Shown piece after piece: positions 1-4,843 of a stretch of 7,855 nucleotides of DNA. How positions within the stretch are numbered: the stretch's first letter is position 1; each line of letters starts with the position of its first letter. This DNA is from JABDPF01 sp036351575. GTDB taxonomy: Bacteria; Pseudomonadota; Gammaproteobacteria; Xanthomonadales; SZUA-36. The stretch lies in NCBI GenBank assembly GCA_036351575.1, contig JAZBPJ010000015.1, positions 1-7,855 on the forward strand, in the 5' to 3' direction. Under the pieces are notes generated by a model, which was not told where the DNA came from, made no database searches, and saw only the letters and a program-made list of their open reading frames with translations. Position numbers and translations under genes: made by a program.

Positions 1-135
1 GAACTGGTAAATGCCGCTGGGGTCGGTCAGTATCCTGGTGAATACCGACCATGCATACAGGGCGCCAAGGGCCAGTTGAATCAGGATTGCACCGACGACA
101 ACCAGCCAGCGATTGAGTGGAGTATTAGTTTTCAT
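1..135 (-). CDS. MFS transporter, OFA (oxalate/formate antiporter-like) family, N-terminal part
   Basis: Reading the minus strand from an ATG at 135-133 gives 45 codons open to the window edge, beginning MKTNTPLNRWLVVVGAIL. The segment RWLVVVGAILIQLALGALYA (about residues 9-28) is a hydrophobic first transmembrane helix, followed by WSVFT. This closely resembles the start of OFA-family major facilitator transporters such as E. coli YhjX and bacterial OxlT-like proteins, which exchange small carboxylates across the inner membrane. The substrate cannot be told from 45 residues. The gene is divergent from the thrS operon and is cut by the window edge, not visibly broken. No good Shine-Dalgarno is seen: an AAAAGG run lies about 15 bases before the start. 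The family call rests on the pattern of TM1 only. Confidence 0.75.
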   Translation of the reverse strand, partial: MKTNTPLNRWLVVVGAILIQLALGALYAWSVFTRILTDPSGIYQF

Positions 136-292
136 AATAGTAAGCTTTAGCCTTTTAAAAATAACAACTTGTAGGGGTCACTGTCGGCCCTTCGTTGGCG
201 TGAATTATGGTAAAGATTACTCCGGTTAAAAATGATTGAGGTCAGCCCATGGCATCTTTTTACGCGATTGTTATGACTGCCCCGCACACGCC

Positions 293-321
293 TTTCATCC
301 GGCGGGCTGTGGCCGTACAAT
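293..321 (+). promoter_or_regulatory. Candidate sigma70 promoter for thrS
   Basis: TACAAT at 316-321 matches the -10 consensus at five of six positions. The -35 side is poor: TTTCAT at 293-298 (17-base spacer) or TTCATC at 294-299 (16-base spacer). Transcription would start near base 328 and pass through the terminator at 368-407 before reaching thrS. The position suits the operon promoter, but the weak -35 box means an activator or another upstream promoter may be involved. Confidence 0.4.
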
Positions 322-327
322 ATGCGT

Positions 328-360
328 ATGTTTACCCGGGTACGAACTACGCACTTCTGA
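328..360 (+). CDS. Possible threonine-rich leader peptide of thrS (10 aa)
   Basis: ATG at 328-330 opens a 10-codon frame, MFTRVRTTHF, ending at TGA 358-360. Three of the ten codons are Thr (ACC 334-336, ACT 346-348, ACG 349-351), and two are adjacent. The stop lies just before an intrinsic terminator, the usual layout of amino-acid attenuators such as thrL or the Phe-rich pheM leader of E. coli pheST. An in-frame ATG at 322 would add two residues. Against it: no Shine-Dalgarno is visible, the frame is very short, and E. coli thrS is controlled by a translational operator instead. If the TACAAT -10 is used, the message would begin at or near the AUG and be read as leaderless. This is inference from layout and composition, not recognition of a known peptide. 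Confidence 0.3.
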   Translation: MFTRVRTTHF

Positions 361-367
361 GGCATAC

Positions 368-407
368 GGGCAAAGCGCATCCGAACAGGCGCTTTGCGCC
401 TTTTTTT
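368..407 (+). terminator. Intrinsic terminator / attenuator ahead of thrS
   Basis: GCAAAGCGC at 370-378 pairs perfectly with GCGCTTTGC at 389-397 across a 10-base loop. GG 368-369 can extend the stem by pairing with CC 399-400 past one bulged G (398), and seven T residues follow at 401-407. A shorter alternative, AGGCGC 387-392 with GCGCCT 396-401 around TTT, also abuts the T-run. This is a typical rho-independent terminator on the + strand. It sits downstream of the candidate promoter and only 37 bases before the thrS ATG, so it is best read as an attenuator in the thrS leader. It could also end a short upstream transcript if thrS has another promoter. Confidence 0.75.
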
Positions 408-444
408 GTATCCGGGCAAGAAAAATGCAAGGAGAATAACGGCC

Positions 445-2376
445 ATGCCAGCCATTACGCTGCCTGACGGCAGTCAGAAAACATTCGAACACCCGGTGAC
501 GGTGATGGACGTTGCCGCCGATATCGGTCCCGGCCTCGCCAAGGCGACGCTCGCCGGCGAGGTCGACGGTGTCCTGCGCGACGCCAGCCACCTGATCGAG
601 GAGGATGCAAATCTGCGCATCGTCACCGCCCGGGACGAGGAAGGGCTGGAAGTCATCCGCCATTCCACCGCCCACCTTCTGGCGCAGGCCGTGGAGCGGC
701 TGTTTCCGGAATGCCAGGTCACGATCGGCCCGGTGATCGAGAACGGCTTTTATTACGACTTCTCCTACCCGCCGGGTTTCACGATGGAAGACCTCGACCG
801 CATAGCCGCCGAGATGCGCCGTATCGTCAAGGACGCGCTGCCGGTGCAGCGTGAAGTCTGGCCGCGCGGGCAGGCCATCCAGTTCTTCCGCCAGGAAGGC
901 GAGGAATACAAGGCCGAGATCATCGAGGACCTGCCCGAAGGCGAGGAAATCAGCGTTTACCGCCAGGGCGACTTCGTCGACCTGTGCCGCGGCCCGCACG
1001 TGCCCGATACGGGCAAGCTGGGCCATTTCCGCCTGACCAAGCTGGCCGGCGCCTACTGGCGCGGCGACAGCCGCAACGAGATGCTGCAGCGCATTTACGG
1101 CACGGCCTGGCCGAGCAAGAAGGAGCTGAAGGAATACCTGACGCGGCTCGAAGAGGCCGAAAAGCGCGACCACCGCAAGCTGGGCAAGCAGCTCGGCCTG
1201 TTCCACTTCCAGGAAGAGGCGCCGGGCATGGTGTTCTGGCACGACAAGGGCTGGCGCATCTACATCGAGGTTGAAAACTACGTGCGCGCACGACTGCGCG
1301 AGGCCGGCTACCAGGAAGTCAATACTCCGGAAGTCGTCGACATTTCGCTGTGGGAAAAATCCGGGCACGCGGAAAAGTTCATCGACGAGATGTTCACCAC
1401 CGAGTCGGAGAATCGCAGCTACGCGATCAAGCCGATGAACTGCCCCTGCCACGTGCAGGTGTACAACCAGGGGCTGCACAGCTACCGCGACCTGCCGATG
1501 CGCATGGCCGAGTTCGGCTCCTGCCACCGTGACGAGCCATCCGGTGCGCTGCACGGCCTGATGCGCGTGCGCGCTTTCACCCAGGACGACGCGCATATTT
1601 TCTGCACGCCGCAGCAGGTGGAGTCCGAGTCCGCGGCCTTTATCGATCTGCTGTACCGCATGTACTCGGATTTCGGTTTCGACGAGGTGCTGGTCATGCT
1701 CTCCACGCGACCCGAGAAGCGTATCGGCGCGGACGAGCTGTGGGACCAGGCCGAAGAAGCGCTGGCGAAAGCACTCACCGCCGCCGGCATCGAATACGAG
1801 GTCAACCCGGGCGAGGGCGCGTTCTACGGGCCGAAGATCGAGTTTTCGCTGAAAGACACGATTGGCCGCGTCTGGCAGTGCGGCACCCTGCAGCTGGACT
1901 TCAACATGCCGGGCCGCCTGGACGCCACTTACATCGACGAGGACAGCCAGCGCCAGGTACCCGTAATGCTGCACCGCGCCATCCTCGGTTCGCTGGAGCG
2001 GTTCATCGGTATCCTGATCGAAAACTACGGCGGCGCGTTCCCGGCCTGGCTTGCCCCGGTTCAGGCGGTGGTGATGAATATTACCGAGAAACAGGCCGAC
2101 TACTGCAAAAACGTTGTCGAAACCCTTGCAAATCAAGGATTCAGGGTCGAATCTGACTTGAGAAACGAGAAGATCGGATTTAAAATCCGCCAGCACACGA
2201 TGGCCAAGGTTCCCTGGCTGCTCGTAATCGGCGACCGCGAAGTAGAAAATGGCACAGTAGCGGTTCGCAGCCGGTCGGGTGAAGACCTGGGGAGCATGGC
2301 TGTCGAGGCGTTTGCACAGCACCTTGCCGAGGACGTGAAGCGGCTGGGACGAACAGAAACACAAACGGAGGAATAA
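445..2376 (+). CDS. thrS: Threonyl-tRNA synthetase
   Basis: Cytoplasmic class II synthetase that attaches threonine to tRNA-Thr; 643 aa, against 642 in E. coli. The order is TGS domain (about 1-62), editing domain N2 with HSTAH (H73, H77) and C181/H185 for removal of mischarged serine, catalytic core (about 245-535), and anticodon-binding domain (about 540-643). The zinc ligands that select threonine are visible: C333 in MNCPCH, H384 in DDAHIF and H510 in VMLHRA. Motif 2 has R362 (CHRDEPSG) and motif 3 has R519 (GSLERF). No key residue is missing. The ATG at 445 is chosen because it starts the family N-terminus MPAITLPDG and has AAGGAG (429-434) 10 bases upstream; an earlier in-frame ATG at 394 lies in the terminator. 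First gene of the operon, it ends 3 bases before infC, whose Shine-Dalgarno lies in its last codons. Confidence 0.98.
   Translation: MPAITLPDGSQKTFEHPVTVMDVAADIGPGLAKATLAGEVDGVLRDASHLIEEDANLRIVTARDEEGLEVIRHSTAHLLAQAVERLFPECQVTIGPVIENGFYYDFSYPPGFTMEDLDRIAAEMRRIVKDALPVQREVWPRGQAIQFFRQEGEEYKAEIIEDLPEGEEISVYRQGDFVDLCRGPHVPDTGKLGHFRLTKLAGAYWRGDSRNEMLQRIYGTAWPSKKELKEYLTRLEEAEKRDHRKLGKQLGLFHFQEEAPGMVFWHDKGWRIYIEVENYVRARLREAGYQEVNTPEVVDISLWEKSGHAEKFIDEMFTTESENRSYAIKPMNCPCHVQVYNQGLHSYRDLPMRMAEFGSCHRDEPSGALHGLMRVRAFTQDDAHIFCTPQQVESESAAFIDLLYRMYSDFGFDEVLVMLSTRPEKRIGADELWDQAEEALAKALTAAGIEYEVNPGEGAFYGPKIEFSLKDTIGRVWQCGTLQLDFNMPGRLDATYIDEDSQRQVPVMLHRAILGSLERFIGILIENYGGAFPAWLAPVQAVVMNITEKQADYCKNVVETLANQGFRVESDLRNEKIGFKIRQHTMAKVPWLLVIGDREVENGTVAVRSRSGEDLGSMAVEAFAQHLAEDVKRLGRTETQTEE
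2158..2186 (+). promoter_or_regulatory. Internal sigma70-like promoter in thrS for infC and downstream genes
   Basis: TTGAGA (2158-2163) and TAAAAT (2181-2186) each match the consensus at five of six positions and are separated by exactly 17 bases. Predicted start is near 2193, about 187 bases before infC. The boxes fall on thrS codons for Leu-Arg (TTG AGA) and Phe-Lys-Ile (TTT AAA ATC), AT-rich choices unlike the CTG/CGC-rich usage upstream. E. coli also transcribes infC from promoters inside thrS, which supports the call. The encoded RNEKIGFKI stretch is conserved in ThrRS and explains part of the AT-richness. Confidence 0.6.
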
Positions 2377-2382
2377 CACATC
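2367..2382 (+). promoter_or_regulatory. infC ribosome binding site and AUC start codon
   Basis: GGAGG at 2367-2371, inside the last thrS codons, is followed after 8 bases by ATC at 2380-2382. No ATG, GTG or TTG occurs in frame between the thrS stop (2374-2376) and an ATG at 2470, and starting at 2470 would remove 30 residues of the conserved IF3 N-domain. The AUC is therefore the likely initiation codon. In E. coli infC starts with AUU and IF3 represses its own translation by rejecting that codon; the same logic should apply here. Confidence 0.85.
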
Positions 2383-2898
2383 GCATCTTCGAAACAGACG
2401 CGGCGAAATGGGGATATCACCGCAACAACCGTTCGCGTCATCGACGCAGACGGTGAACAGGCCGGCATCATGGGTATCCGTGAAGCCCTTCAAATGTCAG
2501 AGGACCAGGGGCTGGACCTGGTAGAAATTGCCCCCAACGGCGATCCGCCGGTTTGCCGCGTCATGGACTACGGCAAGTACCGGTTCGAGGCGGCAAAGAA
2601 AGCGCAGCAGGCCAAGAAGAAGCAGAAGGTCACCCAGGTCAAGGAAGTCAAGTTCCGGCCCGGCACCGAGGAAGCCGACTACCAGGTCAAGATGCGAAAC
2701 GTGCACCGTTTCCTGGACGAGGGCAACAAGGTAAAGCTGACGCTGCGGTTTCGCGGCCGCGAAATGGCGCACCGCGAACTGGGCGCCGCCATGCTCAAGC
2801 GCGTGGAGACCGAGTTGGCCGACGAAATCACCGTGGAACAGTACCCGCGAATGGAAGGCCGGCAGATGGTGATGATGATCGCGCCCAAAAAACACTAG
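2380..2898 (+). CDS. infC: Translation initiation factor IF-3 (AUC start)
   Basis: Binds the 30S subunit, blocks premature 50S joining and checks the start codon and initiator tRNA. From the AUC at 2380 it is 172 aa (E. coli: 180 aa). The N-domain (about 7-75) carries RRNGDITATTVRVID and the family block PVCRVMDYGKYRFE (57-70). A Lys-rich linker (about 72-88) follows, then the C-domain with KEVKFRPGT (88-96) and LRFRGREMAHRELG (122-135) that contacts 16S rRNA, ending IAPKKH. The start was extended upstream from the first ATG (2470) because residues 1-30 match the family and a strong Shine-Dalgarno sits at the right distance from the AUC. thrS and infC share a reading frame with only TAA CAC between them. 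Transcription can come from the thrS leader or the promoter inside thrS; translation is probably autoregulated. Confidence 0.95.
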   Translation: MASSKQTRRNGDITATTVRVIDADGEQAGIMGIREALQMSEDQGLDLVEIAPNGDPPVCRVMDYGKYRFEAAKKAQQAKKKQKVTQVKEVKFRPGTEEADYQVKMRNVHRFLDEGNKVKLTLRFRGREMAHRELGAAMLKRVETELADEITVEQYPRMEGRQMVMMIAPKKH

Positions 2899-2912
2899 CG
2901 CGATAAATACAC

Positions 2913-2941
2913 CGTCATCCCGGGTCAAACCCGGGATGACG
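2913..2941. repeat. Palindromic dispersed repeat, copy 1 (GTCATCCCGGG type)
   Basis: CGTCATCCCGGGT (2913-2925) and ACCCGGGATGACG (2929-2941) form a perfect 13-bp inverted repeat around CAA. A second copy lies at 3694-3718 and its right half is nearly identical. No T-run follows, so it is not an intrinsic terminator. It resembles REP-like palindromes scattered between genes in many proteobacterial genomes. In RNA it would form a very stable hairpin between infC and rpmI, which could protect 3' ends or separate expression of the two genes. Confidence 0.75.
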
Positions 2942-2955
2942 AAATCAGGAAATAC

Positions 2956-2984
2956 TTGCAAATTTAGTGCGTTAAGCACAAAAT
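2956..2984 (+). promoter_or_regulatory. Weak candidate promoter for rpmI-rplT
   Basis: TTGCAA (2956-2961) and CAAAAT (2979-2984) each match consensus at four of six positions with a 17-base spacer, in an AT-rich patch just after the palindromic repeat. A start near 2991 would give rpmI a leader of about 115 bases. The match is modest and could be chance; the local AT-richness between GC-rich genes is the main reason to list it. Confidence 0.27.
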
Positions 2985-3105
2985 ACGCACCCCGCGAAAC
3001 ATCGCGGTAAACGAGAAGCGTTGTCGAGCTCGCAAAGTGCCTCACCGGCCGCTCGTACAGCGTCAAATGTCGAACCCCTCGAGGGTGAAAAACAGGAGCA
3101 AGACC

Positions 3106-3303
3106 ATGCCCAAGTTGAAAACCAACCGGGGTGCGGCCAAGCGCTTCAAGAAAACCGCTTCCGGCGGCTTCAAGCGCGGCCACGCCTACCACAGCCATAT
3201 CCTGACCAAGAAAGACCAGAAGCGTAAGCGCGGACTGCGCGGCACGGACATGATTTCCGATGCCGACAAGAAATCCGTCAAGCGCCTGCTGCCGCATTCA
3301 TAA
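3106..3303 (+). CDS. rpmI: 50S ribosomal protein L35
   Basis: Small, very basic protein of the large ribosomal subunit; 65 aa, the same length as in E. coli. The family N-terminus MPKLKTNRGAAKRFKKTASG is intact, followed by FKRGHAYHSHILTKK (26-40) and the basic stretch KRKRGLRG (42-49). The ATG at 3106 is chosen over in-frame ATGs at 3037 and 3067 because it begins the conserved sequence and has AGGAG (3094-3098) 7 bases upstream. rplT follows after 15 bases, so the two are surely co-transcribed and probably translationally coupled, as in E. coli where L20 controls both. The long leader with hairpins is the likely control site. Confidence 0.97.
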   Translation: MPKLKTNRGAAKRFKKTASGGFKRGHAYHSHILTKKDQKRKRGLRGTDMISDADKKSVKRLLPHS

Positions 3304-3318
3304 GGGGAGGACTGAAAA

Positions 3319-3675
3319 ATGGCACGAGTAAAACGTGGTGTGCAGGCCAAGGCCCGGCACAAAAAAGTCCTCAAAGAGGCGAAAGGTTATTACGGCGCGC
3401 GGCGCAAGGTTTATCGCGTCGCCAAGCAGGCGGTCACCAAGGCGGGGCAGTATTCCTACCGTGACCGTCGCCAGCGCAAGCGGCAGTTCCGCTCGCTGTG
3501 GATCGTTCGCATCAACGCGGCGGCCCGCGAGTTCGGCCTGTCCTACAGCCGCTTTATCGACGGCCTGAACAAGGCTGAGATCGAAATCGACCGCAAGGTG
3601 CTGGCCGACCTGGCCGTGCACGACAAGGCCGCTTTCGGCGCCCTGGCTGAGAAAGCGAAAGCCAGCCTGGGGTAA
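3319..3675 (+). CDS. rplT: 50S ribosomal protein L20
   Basis: Early-assembly protein of the large subunit that binds 23S rRNA; 118 aa, identical in length to E. coli L20. The N-terminal extension MARVKRGVQAKARHKKVLK and GYYGARRKVYRVAKQA (23-38) are typical, as is the signature block KRQFRSLWIVRINAAAREFG (54-73) followed by LSYSRFIDGL. A strong Shine-Dalgarno, GGGGAGG at 3304-3310, begins directly after the rpmI stop and lies 8 bases before the ATG. In E. coli L20 is also the autogenous repressor of rpmI-rplT through its C-terminal domain, which is conserved here. Downstream comes a 147-base gap with palindromic repeats before pheS. Confidence 0.98.
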   Translation: MARVKRGVQAKARHKKVLKEAKGYYGARRKVYRVAKQAVTKAGQYSYRDRRQRKRQFRSLWIVRINAAAREFGLSYSRFIDGLNKAEIEIDRKVLADLAVHDKAAFGALAEKAKASLG

Positions 3676-3693
3676 CAGCGCATCTGGGACGAG

Positions 3694-3718
3694 ATCCCGG
3701 GTCAAGCCCGGGATGACG
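3694..3718. repeat. Palindromic dispersed repeat, copy 2
   Basis: ATCCCGGGT (3694-3702) and GCCCGGGAT (3706-3714) form a hairpin around CAA with one G-U pair at the loop. From 3695 to 3718 the sequence differs from copy 1 (2918-2941) at a single base, but the outer left arm has decayed (GAG in place of GTC), so the stem is 9 bp instead of 13. It begins 18 bases after the rplT stop and has no T-run. Confidence 0.7.
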
Positions 3719-3729
3719 GCACATATTCC

Positions 3730-3768
3730 GTCATCCCGGAAAGCTTTGAAAAGCGCTTATCCGGGACC
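3730..3768. repeat. Related palindromic element, copy 3 (longer loop)
   Basis: The element begins with the same GTCATCCCGG head as copy 1. TCCCGGA (3734-3740) pairs perfectly with TCCGGGA (3760-3766), and the interior can pair further, for example GCTT (3743-3746) with AAGC (3751-3754). It sits 11 bases after copy 2, as tandem REP-like units often do. The shared head and different interior suggest a sibling subfamily. No T-run follows. Confidence 0.6.
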
Positions 3769-3771
3769 TCC

Positions 3772-3793
3772 TGCGGCATCTGCCGGTGCCGCA
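3772..3793 (+). promoter_or_regulatory. Hairpin in the pheS leader
   Basis: TGCGGCA (3772-3778) pairs perfectly with TGCCGCA (3787-3793) around an 8-base loop, 29 bases before the pheS start. It is not followed by a T-run, so it is not an intrinsic terminator. It lies where E. coli has the pheM leader and pheST attenuator, but no Phe-rich leader peptide is seen. It may influence ribosome access to pheS, which lacks a visible Shine-Dalgarno, or be the edge of the repeat cluster. Confidence 0.35.
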
Positions 3794-3822
3794 TTACAAC
3801 AACTGCTTGACTGGCCCATTCC

Positions 3823-4821
3823 ATGAGCAGCATTAACGAACTACACTCCCGGGCGCTGGCGGACATCGAAGCCAGTGAATCCCTGCAGCAGCTCGACGAA
3901 CTGCGCGTGCGCTACCTCGGCAAAAAAGGCGAGGTCACCGCGCAGCTCAAATCTCTGGGCTCGATGGAGCCCGAGCAGCGTAAAGCCTTCGGGCAGCAGG
4001 TCAACGCGGTTCGCGACGCACTGAACCAGGCCATCCTGGAGCGCCGCGGCAGCCTCGAGGCGCAGGCGCTGGAAGCGCGCCTGATGCGCGAGAAAGTCGA
4101 TGTCACGCTGCCCGGCAGGGGCGAGTCGCGCGGTGGCCTGCACCCGGTGACGATGGCGATGGAACGCGCCATCGGCATTTTCAACAAGCTGGGCTTCGAC
4201 GTGGCCAAGGGCCCCGAGGTCGAAGACGACCACTACAACTTCGAGTCGCTGAATTTTCCGCCGCACCACCCGGCGCGCGCGATGCACGATACCTTTTATT
4301 TCGGTGACGGCCGCCTGCTGCGCACGCACACCTCGCCGGTGCAGATTCGCGTGATGGAAAAAGGCGAACCGCCGTTCCGCATCATCGCCCCGGGCAAGGT
4401 GTTCCGCAGCGATTCGGACCAGACGCACACGCCGATGTTCCACCAGATCGAGGGTTTGCTGGTCGGTCGCGACGTCAGCATGGCCGACCTCAAAGGCGTG
4501 CTGCACACCTTCGTCAACGCCTTTTTCGAGCGCTCGCTGGACATGCGCTTCCGGCCGTCTTACTTCCCCTTCACCGAACCATCGGCCGAGGTCGATATCG
4601 GCTGGGAAAAAGACGACGGCAGCGAGCCGGGCTGGCTGGAAATCCTGGGCTGCGGCATGGTGCACCCCAACGTGCTGCGCGCCTGCGGTGTCGACCCTGA
4701 AACCTACACCGGCTACGCCTTCGGCATGGGTGTCGAGCGCATGGCCATGCTGCGCTACGGCGTGACCGACCTGCGGCAGTTCTTCGAGAACGATCTCGAG
4801 TTCCTGCGCCAGTTCCACTGA
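3823..4821 (+). CDS. pheS: Phenylalanyl-tRNA synthetase alpha subunit
   Basis: Catalytic subunit of the cytoplasmic alpha2-beta2 PheRS that charges tRNA-Phe; 332 aa (E. coli: 327). Residues 1-95 form the N-terminal coiled coil that contacts tRNA. The class II core follows: motif 1 region GLHPVTMAMERAIGIF (105-120) with PEVEDDHYNF, motif 2 RIIAPGKVFRSDSDQTHTP (186-204) with MFHQIEGL, and motif 3 FGMGVERMAMLRYGVTDLR (300-318). A299 corresponds to the E. coli Phe-pocket alanine A294. The ATG at 3823 is the only start candidate, since an in-frame TGA lies at 3808-3810 and the protein aligns with the family from residue 1. Oddly, no purine-rich Shine-Dalgarno is visible upstream. A chance-looking 37-codon frame (3713-3826) ends in an ATGA overlap with this start. 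pheT follows after 22 bases. Confidence 0.97.
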   Translation: MSSINELHSRALADIEASESLQQLDELRVRYLGKKGEVTAQLKSLGSMEPEQRKAFGQQVNAVRDALNQAILERRGSLEAQALEARLMREKVDVTLPGRGESRGGLHPVTMAMERAIGIFNKLGFDVAKGPEVEDDHYNFESLNFPPHHPARAMHDTFYFGDGRLLRTHTSPVQIRVMEKGEPPFRIIAPGKVFRSDSDQTHTPMFHQIEGLLVGRDVSMADLKGVLHTFVNAFFERSLDMRFRPSYFPFTEPSAEVDIGWEKDDGSEPGWLEILGCGMVHPNVLRACGVDPETYTGYAFGMGVERMAMLRYGVTDLRQFFENDLEFLRQFH

Positions 4822-4843
4822 GCGGCCGCTGGAGAAAAGCACA

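Larger units (their letters stand above)
136..444. other. Divergent intergenic region and thrS leader
   Basis: About 310 bases separate the divergent transporter start from thrS. Bases 136-310 are AT-richer than the flanking genes and show no convincing protein gene on either strand. A weak minus-strand promoter for the transporter is possible: CATAAT as the complement of 204-209, with TTTTTA 17 bases upstream as the complement of 227-232. From 310 to 444 the region holds the candidate thrS promoter, a possible short leader peptide, an intrinsic terminator and the thrS Shine-Dalgarno, each listed separately. Longer open frames crossing this region run into thrS out of frame, lack ribosome binding sites and resemble no family I know. 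Confidence 0.6.
2899..3105 (+). other. infC-rpmI intergenic region, leader of rpmI-rplT
   Basis: This 207-base gap has no recognisable gene. Besides the palindromic repeat at 2913-2941 it contains GTGCGT (2967-2972) pairing with ACGCAC (2985-2990), CCGCG (2992-2996) pairing with CGCGG (3003-3007), and CCCTCGAGGG (3076-3085) just before the rpmI Shine-Dalgarno. In E. coli the rpmI leader holds the structure through which L20 represses rpmI and rplT. This region is the natural place for such an operator here, but I cannot identify the E. coli-type pseudoknot by eye, so the L20 link is inference. Confidence 0.45.

Noticed and set aside
316..407. A tRNA or tRNA-like gene in the thrS leader
   Set aside because: The length is near that of a tRNA, but there is no T-arm consensus, acceptor stem or CCA, and the terminator loop has no Thr anticodon mimic of the E. 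coli operator kind.
394..444. Upstream extension of thrS by 17 codons to an ATG at 394
   Set aside because: This ATG lies within the terminator hairpin, has no Shine-Dalgarno, and the extension precedes the normal family N-terminus.
236..467. Two overlapping + strand open frames of 67 and 72 codons before thrS
   Set aside because: They lie across the terminator and thrS start, have no ribosome binding site and no family resemblance.
295..2493. Very long minus-strand open frame opposite thrS
   Set aside because: It is a shadow of the GC-rich codon pattern of thrS, with low-complexity composition and no recognisable domain. The same holds for long minus frames opposite pheS and pheT.
2913..2941. 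Palindrome after infC as an intrinsic terminator
   Set aside because: The stem is strong but no T-run follows on either strand, and a near-copy elsewhere in the operon marks it as a repeat.
2913..3768. CRISPR-like array from the repeated palindromes
   Set aside because: There are only two near-identical units plus one sibling, separated by genes or 11 bases, with no regular spacers or cas genes.
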